Assembly (NCBI GenBank): GCA_051646285.1
Contig: JBOFCU010000011.1
Span: 1 to 10,572, forward strand
Direction: 5' to 3'
Origin: Terrirubrum sp051646285
GTDB lineage: Bacteria; Pseudomonadota; Alphaproteobacteria; Rhizobiales; Beijerinckiaceae
Length of the DNA: 10,572 nucleotides
A model generated the notes under the pieces. It was not told the DNA's origin. It did no database searches and saw only the letters and a program-made list of their open reading frames with translations. The number at the start of each line of letters is the position of its first letter. The first letter of the stretch is position 1. The translations under genes were made by a program, and so were the position numbers. Positions 6,928-10,572 of the stretch are shown piece by piece.

Positions 6928-7260
6928 ATGATTGCCTTTGATGATTTCCTGAAAATTGATATTCGCGTTGGCACGATCATCAAGGCGGAGGCTTTTCCGG
7001 AAGCCCGCAAACCAGCGATCAAGCTGGTGATCGATTTTGGCCCAGAGATCGGCCAAAAAAAATCATCGGCGCAAATCGTCAAAAATCATCCGCCTGAAAC
7101 GCTGGTTGGCCATCAGGTTCTGGCCGTGGTGAATTTTCCACCGCGCCAGATCGGCCCCTTCATGTCAGAAGTGCTGACGCTTGGCGTGCCAGATGCCAAT
7201 GGCGAGGTGATGCTGATCGGACCACAACAGGCGGTGCCCGATGGCGGGCGGCTATATTAA
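6928..7260 (+). CDS. csaA: CsaA-type tRNA-binding-fold secretion chaperone
   Basis: The protein is 110 residues, the usual CsaA length, and consists of one tRNA-binding OB-fold domain of the kind appended to methionyl-tRNA synthetase. Family landmarks run through the whole protein: DDFLKIDIRVGTI, EAFPEARKPAIKLVIDFG, KKSSAQIVKNH, the characteristic VVNFPPRQIGPF, SEVLTLGVPD, and the C-terminal PDGGRLY. CsaA is a dimeric cytoplasmic chaperone, linked in Bacillus to Sec-dependent protein export. The in-frame ATG at 6919 would add three residues; 6928 is chosen because MIAFDDF then aligns with the family N-terminus (MAVIDDF in Bacillus, from memory). Neither has a good ribosome site. The gene begins just after the terminator-like hairpin, so its promoter must lie within or just upstream of that hairpin, or it is reached by read-through. 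It converges with the sensor kinase gene. Confidence 0.93.
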   Translation: MIAFDDFLKIDIRVGTIIKAEAFPEARKPAIKLVIDFGPEIGQKKSSAQIVKNHPPETLVGHQVLAVVNFPPRQIGPFMSEVLTLGVPDANGEVMLIGPQQAVPDGGRLY

Positions 7261-7277
7261 ACTGACCTGCCTGCGCG

Positions 7278-7303
7278 CATAGCGGGCGGAGCTGAATGCT
7301 ATG
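7278..7303. repeat. Hairpin between convergent csaA and sensor kinase genes
   Basis: CATAGC (7278-7283) and GCTATG (7298-7303) are perfect 6-base arms around a 14-base loop. It lies between two convergent stop codons, a natural place for a bidirectional terminator. The stem is short, the loop long and neither side has a proper T-tract, so the call is weak. Confidence 0.25.
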
Positions 7304-7328
7304 TCCTAATCAATGCCCTGTATTTTAA

Positions 7329-8693
7329 TCAGGCTGGAATGCGCACTGTTGCGCGCAAACCACCAAGTGCCGCCACGCCCAGCGTAATGTCGCCGCCATG
7401 ATTGCGGGCAATATCACGGGCAATGGCCAAGCCCAGCCCGGTGCCGCCCTCATCCTGATTGCGGGCTTCATCAAGCCGGAAAAACGGCTTGAACACGTCA
7501 TCGCGCTTGTCTTCGGGGATGCCCGGCCCATCATCATCAATTGTCACCGTGAGCCAGCGCCCGATATGCTGCGCATTGATGGCGATACGATCACCATAGC
7601 GTGCGGCATTGCCCACGAGATTGGCCAGCAGCCGCTTGAAGGCATCGGGCCGCACGATCACCGTCGGATCACCGGCAATTTCGATGGCAGTGGCATGCCC
7701 CTGCCGCTCAAGATCGCTTTTCAATTCCTCAAGAATGCTGCGAATATCCGTCGCAACCGCATTTTCACCCGCATCCCCGCGCGCGAAAGCCAGATAGGCT
7801 TCCAGCATGCGGCCCATTTCGTCGGTGTCTTTTTTCAGCGCTTCGACTTCTGACGTTTCATCCATCAGGGCGAGCGAAAGCTTGAAGCGCGTCAATATCG
7901 TGCGCAGATCGTGACTGACGCCGTTGAGCATCGCCGTCCGCTGGTCGATTGCCCGCTCGATGCGCGATTTCATTTCAAGAAAAGCGCGGCCTGCGGCTCG
8001 CACTTCGCGCGCACCGCGCGGGCGGAAAGCCACATCGCGGCCCTTGCCAAAACTCTCTGCGGCATCGGCCAGCCGCAAGATCGGCTTGATCTGGTTGCGC
8101 AGAAATATAATGGCCACGCCAAGCAACACCATGGATGTGCCAACCATCCAGACAATGAAAATATGCGAATTCGAAGCATAGGTCTGGTTGCGCCGTGCAA
8201 TCACGCGCATGGTCGATTCTTGCAACTGAACCCGAATTTCGACAAAACTGGAGCGGCCCACCGTATCAATCCAGTAGGGCCGCTTGATAATTTTGCGCAC
8301 CTCCTCGGACAAAGTCTGATCAAGCACATCAAAAAAGGGTTTGGGACTGGGCGGCGGCAACGGCTCGCGCGCCATGAACTCGACATCAAGGCTCATCTGC
8401 CGGTCGGCAATATCGGCAATTCTGTCGCCATTCTCCCTGGTTGGCGTCAGTTCATAAAGATCAATAATGGCCGCAATATCCTGCGTCACGGCCTGCGAAA
8501 GCCGCCGCGTCACCTGCTGATAATGCCGCTCCATAAAGACATAGGCGACAACCGATTGCAGCAGCACCATCGGCACAATAATAATCAGAAGCGAACGGGC
8601 GAAAAGCCCTTTGGGCAAAGCGTTGCGCATGGCGCGCGTTGTCAGCAGACGCAGCCGGTAAAAAAACTGCATCACGGGCTGAAGGCTATTCAC
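7329..8693 (-). CDS. EnvZ-like membrane sensor histidine kinase
   Basis: This 454-residue inner-membrane kinase presumably phosphorylates the response regulator encoded just upstream. TM1 is at about 34-54 (SLLIIIVPMVLLQSVVAYVF) and TM2 at about 178-198, enclosing a periplasmic domain of about 120 residues that carries a proline-rich stretch (PLPPPSPKP). A HAMP linker follows (about 199-252). The dimerisation box is GVSHDLRTILTRFKL with phospho-acceptor His261. The ATP-binding domain shows the N box NLVGNAARYGDR (N362), G1 DDGPGIP (387-393), F box FKPFFRLD (401-408) and G2 GGTGLGLA (416-423). All catalytic boxes are intact. The start is a GTG whose last two bases overlap the upstream TGA (GTGA), indicating translational coupling; ATG codons further in (M8, M22) are less likely. 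The order TM1, short sensor, TM2, HAMP, HisKA and HATPase matches the EnvZ class. The signal is unknown. Confidence 0.95.
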   Translation of the reverse strand: MNSLQPVMQFFYRLRLLTTRAMRNALPKGLFARSLLIIIVPMVLLQSVVAYVFMERHYQQVTRRLSQAVTQDIAAIIDLYELTPTRENGDRIADIADRQMSLDVEFMAREPLPPPSPKPFFDVLDQTLSEEVRKIIKRPYWIDTVGRSSFVEIRVQLQESTMRVIARRNQTYASNSHIFIVWMVGTSMVLLGVAIIFLRNQIKPILRLADAAESFGKGRDVAFRPRGAREVRAAGRAFLEMKSRIERAIDQRTAMLNGVSHDLRTILTRFKLSLALMDETSEVEALKKDTDEMGRMLEAYLAFARGDAGENAVATDIRSILEELKSDLERQGHATAIEIAGDPTVIVRPDAFKRLLANLVGNAARYGDRIAINAQHIGRWLTVTIDDDGPGIPEDKRDDVFKPFFRLDEARNQDEGGTGLGLAIARDIARNHGGDITLGVAALGGLRATVRIPA

Positions 8694-9415
8694 CGGTCAA
8701 GCACCAGACGGTAGCCAATGCCGCGCACGGTTTGCAGCAGCAGCGGATAAGTGGGATCCACCTCAATCTTGCGGCGCAGGCGGTTGATCTGCACGTCAAT
8801 CGTCCGCTCATTGGCAGCGTTGCCGCCGGAGAGCGCCTCGCGCGGCACATGCTCCCCGCGCGCGTTGGCCAGAATCAAAAGAATATCCCGCTCGCGTTCG
8901 GTGACATGAATCGCTTCATCGCCCCGGCGCAATTCGCCGCGGTCGAGCCGGAAAATGAAATCACCGAAGCGGACCAATTCCAGCGGCGGCGCTTCGGCCG
9001 CAGGGGCGCTGGGCGTGGCACGCTTCAAAATAGCGGAAATGCGCAAAATCAATTCGCGCGGCTCGAACGGCTTTGTCAGATAGTCATCGGCCCCCAATTC
9101 CAGGCCCTTGATGCGGTCACCGGATTCCGAGCGCGCTGTCAGCATCAGCACCGGCACGTGATTGTCCGTTTCGCGCAGTTGCTTGACAAAATCAAAGCCG
9201 GACATTTTTGGCATCATGACATCGAGCACCATGAGGTCGAACATCAGGCCCGATAATTTTTCGATGGCCGACGGCGCATCCTCTGCTGTGGTTACCCGAT
9301 AACCGGCATCGCCAAGAAAACGCGCCAGCAATTCACGCAAGCGACGGTCATCATCCACCACGAGAATGTGGGGCGCATCGTCACCGGGAATGGTTCGCGG
9401 CCGCATGGTCATCAT
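8690..9415 (-). CDS. petR: OmpR/PhoB-family response regulator, PetR-like
   Basis: The protein is 241 residues. The receiver domain (about 16-128) has the acidic pocket VVDDD (19-23), phospho-acceptor D65 in LDVMMPK, T93 in MLTA, and K115 in LTKPF. The C-terminal winged helix (about 148-238) includes TERERDILLILAN, NERTIDVQINRLRRKIE (DNA-recognition helix) and LQTVRGIGYRL. A MarR-type regulator overlapping an OmpR-type response regulator is the arrangement of petP and petR in Rhodobacter, and the sequence fits that group; the symbol is assigned on that basis and is less certain than the family. The ATG overlaps the stop of the upstream gene by 4 bases (ATGA), and its own stop overlaps the kinase start by 4 bases. 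In-frame ATGs at 9412 and 9406 would shorten it by one or three residues. Cognate pairing with the adjacent kinase is inferred from this arrangement. Confidence 0.95.
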   Translation of the reverse strand: MMTMRPRTIPGDDAPHILVVDDDRRLRELLARFLGDAGYRVTTAEDAPSAIEKLSGLMFDLMVLDVMMPKMSGFDFVKQLRETDNHVPVLMLTARSESGDRIKGLELGADDYLTKPFEPRELILRISAILKRATPSAPAAEAPPLELVRFGDFIFRLDRGELRRGDEAIHVTERERDILLILANARGEHVPREALSGGNAANERTIDVQINRLRRKIEVDPTYPLLLQTVRGIGYRLVLDR

Positions 9416-9927
9416 CCGCGTCCATCCTTTTCACCCGGCACAGCCGGCACCCGGTTGCGCTCGCTGGCATCAATCATCGCGCGCAGAAATTCCGCAACGT
9501 GCGGCGCCGATTCAGGCGGCACGGCCGCCAGCGCTGCCCGCACACGCCGATCCTGCAACGCCGCCAGTTCACGCGCCAGCGCCTTGCCTTTGGCCGTCGC
9601 AAACAACAACCGCTGCCGGCGGTCTGCCGTGCCTTCGCGCTGTTCAACATGGCCGCCGGCAATCAGTTCCTTGAGCACGCGGTTGAGGCTCTGCTTGGTG
9701 ATTTTCAGAATATCCAGAAGCTCTGCAACGGTCAGCCCCGGCTGGCGATTGACGAAGTGCAGCACCCGGTGGTGGGCCCGGCCAAAGCCGTCGCGCGCCA
9801 GAACGCGGTCCGGTTCGCTGACGAAATCGCGGTAGGCGAAGAAGAGCAGCTCGATCAATTCGAACAGCGGTTCGCCATCGGCATCCAAAGCCGTAGACGG
9901 GAATGGGAGCGATCCGGTGCGGGCCAC
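9412..9927 (-). CDS. petP: MarR-family transcriptional regulator, PetP-like
   Basis: First gene of the three-gene operon. The 171-residue product has a winged helix-turn-helix core: an N-terminal dimerisation helix (FELIELLFFAYRDFVSEPD), GRAHHRVLHFVNRQPGLTVAELLDILKITKQSLNRVLKEL (HTH with recognition helix TKQSLNRVLKEL), and a wing (VEQREGTADRRQRLLFATAKGKAL) with the MarR-typical D-R-R. C-terminal helices complete the dimer interface. It has no cysteine, so a thiol-based redox sensing mode as in OhrR can be excluded. The GTG at 9927 is preferred because AGGAGA lies six bases upstream; the in-frame ATG at 9957 would add ten residues but has no ribosome site. A palindrome about 64 bp upstream is a plausible autoregulatory site. 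The petP symbol rests on family resemblance and the overlap with the response regulator. Confidence 0.92.
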   Translation of the reverse strand: MARTGSLPFPSTALDADGEPLFELIELLFFAYRDFVSEPDRVLARDGFGRAHHRVLHFVNRQPGLTVAELLDILKITKQSLNRVLKELIAGGHVEQREGTADRRQRLLFATAKGKALARELAALQDRRVRAALAAVPPESAPHVAEFLRAMIDASERNRVPAVPGEKDGRG

Positions 9928-9932
9928 GTTGT

Positions 9933-9938
9933 TCTCCT
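9933..9938 (-). promoter_or_regulatory. Ribosome binding site fixing a GTG start for the MarR-type gene
   Basis: On the minus strand this reads AGGAGA, followed by ACAAC and then the GTG at 9927. The match and spacing favour that GTG over the upstream in-frame ATG at 9957, which has only CGCCTGCGCC before it. Confidence 0.6.
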
Positions 9939-9990
9939 CGGCACGTCCGTGCAGCATGGCGCAGGCGCAGTTCAGCCAGCCTTGCGCAAT

Positions 9991-10011
9991 TATGTCAGTG
10001 ATGTTGACATA
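9991..10011. promoter_or_regulatory. Candidate MarR/PetP operator (perfect inverted repeat)
   Basis: TATGTCA (9991-9997) and TGACATA (10005-10011) are perfect 7-base arms separated by 7 bases. The size and symmetry suit a winged-helix dimer of the MarR family. The right arm overlaps a consensus TTGACA (10004-10009) pointing toward ilvE. The left arm overlaps a CATAAT -10-like hexamer (9989-9994) pointing toward the regulator operon. A protein bound here could block both divergent promoters. Which protein binds is inference. Confidence 0.5.
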
Positions 10012-10032
10012 TCTGCGAGCGATTGTTACTCG
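10004..10032 (+). promoter_or_regulatory. Candidate promoter for ilvE
   Basis: TTGACA (10004-10009) matches the -35 consensus exactly. The hexamer 17 bases downstream, TACTCG (10027-10032), is a poor -10, and shifting by one base gives TTACTC. If used, the ilvE leader would be about 60 bases long and would include the hairpin at 10058-10075. The -35 lies inside the palindrome described for this intergenic region. Confidence 0.35.
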
Positions 10033-10057
10033 TCAAGGCGTAATCACGAAATGATCG

Positions 10058-10075
10058 TTCGCCAATAGCGGCGAA
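10058..10075 (+). repeat. Hairpin in the predicted ilvE leader
   Basis: TTCGCC (10058-10063) and GGCGAA (10070-10075) are perfect 6-base arms around AATAGC. The stem ends 27 bases before the ilvE ATG and 14 bases before the GGAGG. No T-tract follows, and no short leader peptide rich in Leu, Ile or Val codons is seen, so it is not a recognisable attenuator. Confidence 0.3.
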
Positions 10076-10102
10076 ACGGCATCGATTCTGGAGGAATGAT
10101 CC

Positions 10103-10572
10103 ATGTCCATGGTTCCTTTTGACAAGCGCGACGGCTTCATCTGGATGAATGGCGAACTTGTCGCGTGGACCGATGCGAAGGTTCATGTTCTCACCCATGG
10201 CCTGCATTATGGCTCCTGCGTGTTCGAGGGCGAGCGCGCCTATGGCGGTGTGATCTTCAAATCAACCGAACATTCCGAGCGGTTCAGGAAATCGGCTGAG
10301 ATTCTCGATTTCGACATCCCCTATTCAGTGGCTGAACTGGATGCCGCCAAGGCGCTGGTGCTGGCGAAAAATGGCCAGAAGGACGCCTATGTGCGCCCTG
10401 TGGCTTGGCGCGGCTCGGAAATGATGGCCGTGGCCGCCCAGCACAACACGATTCATGTCGCCATTGCGACGTGGGAGTGGCCAAGCATGTTCGACCCCGC
10501 CACCAAGATGAAGGGCATCAAGCTCGATATTGCCGAATATCGCCGCCCTGACCCAATGTGCGCGCCCGTTCA
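10103..10572 (+). CDS. ilvE: Branched-chain amino acid aminotransferase, N-terminal part (runs off right edge)
   Basis: The first 156 codons of a fold-type IV PLP enzyme, which transfers the amino group between Leu, Ile or Val and 2-oxoglutarate. Landmarks include GFIWMNGELVAWTDAKVHVL (11-30), the motif LTHGLHYGSCVFEGERAY (30-47), YVRPVAWRGSEMM (96-108) and KLDIAEYRRPDPM (140-152), which together match rhizobial IlvE. The PLP-binding lysine would lie a few residues beyond the window edge, so catalysis cannot be confirmed here. The ATG at 10103 has GGAGG eight bases upstream. A nearer ATG at 10096 is out of frame, and an in-frame ATG at 10109 would be spaced too far. The gene is divergent from the MarR / response regulator / kinase operon and shares its 175-bp intergenic region, which contains the palindrome. 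D-amino acid aminotransferase and ADC lyase share this fold but fit the N-terminal sequence less well. Confidence 0.93.
   Translation, partial: MSMVPFDKRDGFIWMNGELVAWTDAKVHVLTHGLHYGSCVFEGERAYGGVIFKSTEHSERFRKSAEILDFDIPYSVAELDAAKALVLAKNGQKDAYVRPVAWRGSEMMAVAAQHNTIHVAIATWEWPSMFDPATKMKGIKLDIAEYRRPDPMCAPV

Noticed and set aside
7911..8714. A 267-codon plus-strand frame antisense to the sensor kinase
   Set aside because: It overlaps a kinase with intact catalytic boxes; the product is His/Arg/Gln-rich with no recognisable domain.
10021..10050. Possible second operator half-sites (TTAC and GTAA) upstream of ilvE
   Set aside because: Only 4-base arms match exactly, with a 10-base gap; this is too weak to call.

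Overview
The window looks like ordinary chromosomal sequence from an alphaproteobacterium, most likely a Rhizobiales (Hyphomicrobiales) member. Four things point that way: a UvrB with a long low-complexity N-terminal extension; a MarR / OmpR-type regulator pair of the PetP/PetR kind, divergent from a branched-chain aminotransferase of the rhizobial type; a small glycine-rich protein and a cysteine-rich secreted protein of kinds I associate with rhizobia; and moderately high GC. These are judgements from memory of the families, not database results. I see no tRNA, rRNA, CRISPR array, IS element or prophage gene.

Layout. (1) Positions 1-1526, minus strand: most of a HerA-type (DUF87) hexameric ATPase whose C-terminus is cut by the left edge. 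(2) 1620-4397, minus: uvrB, the damage-recognition helicase-like subunit of nucleotide excision repair. (3) 4607-5713, plus, divergent from uvrB: a compact stand-alone RecD-like SF1 helicase. Regions 1-3 together form a DNA-transaction cluster. (4) 5714-7260: four small genes. These are a secreted cysteine-rich protein (minus, its stop codon abutting the helicase stop), a secreted PepSY-like protein (plus), an 86-residue glycine-zipper-like membrane protein (plus, followed by a good terminator hairpin) and csaA, a tRNA-binding-fold secretion chaperone (plus). (5) 7329-9927, minus: a three-gene regulatory operon reading MarR-type regulator (petP-like), OmpR-type response regulator (petR-like) and EnvZ-like sensor kinase. 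The genes are joined by 4-base stop/start overlaps (ATGA, then GTGA), so translation is probably coupled. (6) 10103 to the right edge, plus: the first 156 codons of a branched-chain amino acid aminotransferase (ilvE), divergent from the operon.

The clearest non-coding signals are three. A perfect 7-7-7 inverted repeat lies in the petP/ilvE divergent intergenic region and overlaps a consensus TTGACA, which makes it a candidate MarR operator. A 12-bp-stem terminator-like hairpin follows the glycine-rich gene. A perfect 7-bp-arm palindrome lies between uvrB and the helicase. I found no convincing novel multi-gene system. The most follow-up-worthy items are the predicted operator, the small uncharacterised envelope proteins, and the HerA-type ATPase whose left-hand neighbour cannot be seen.
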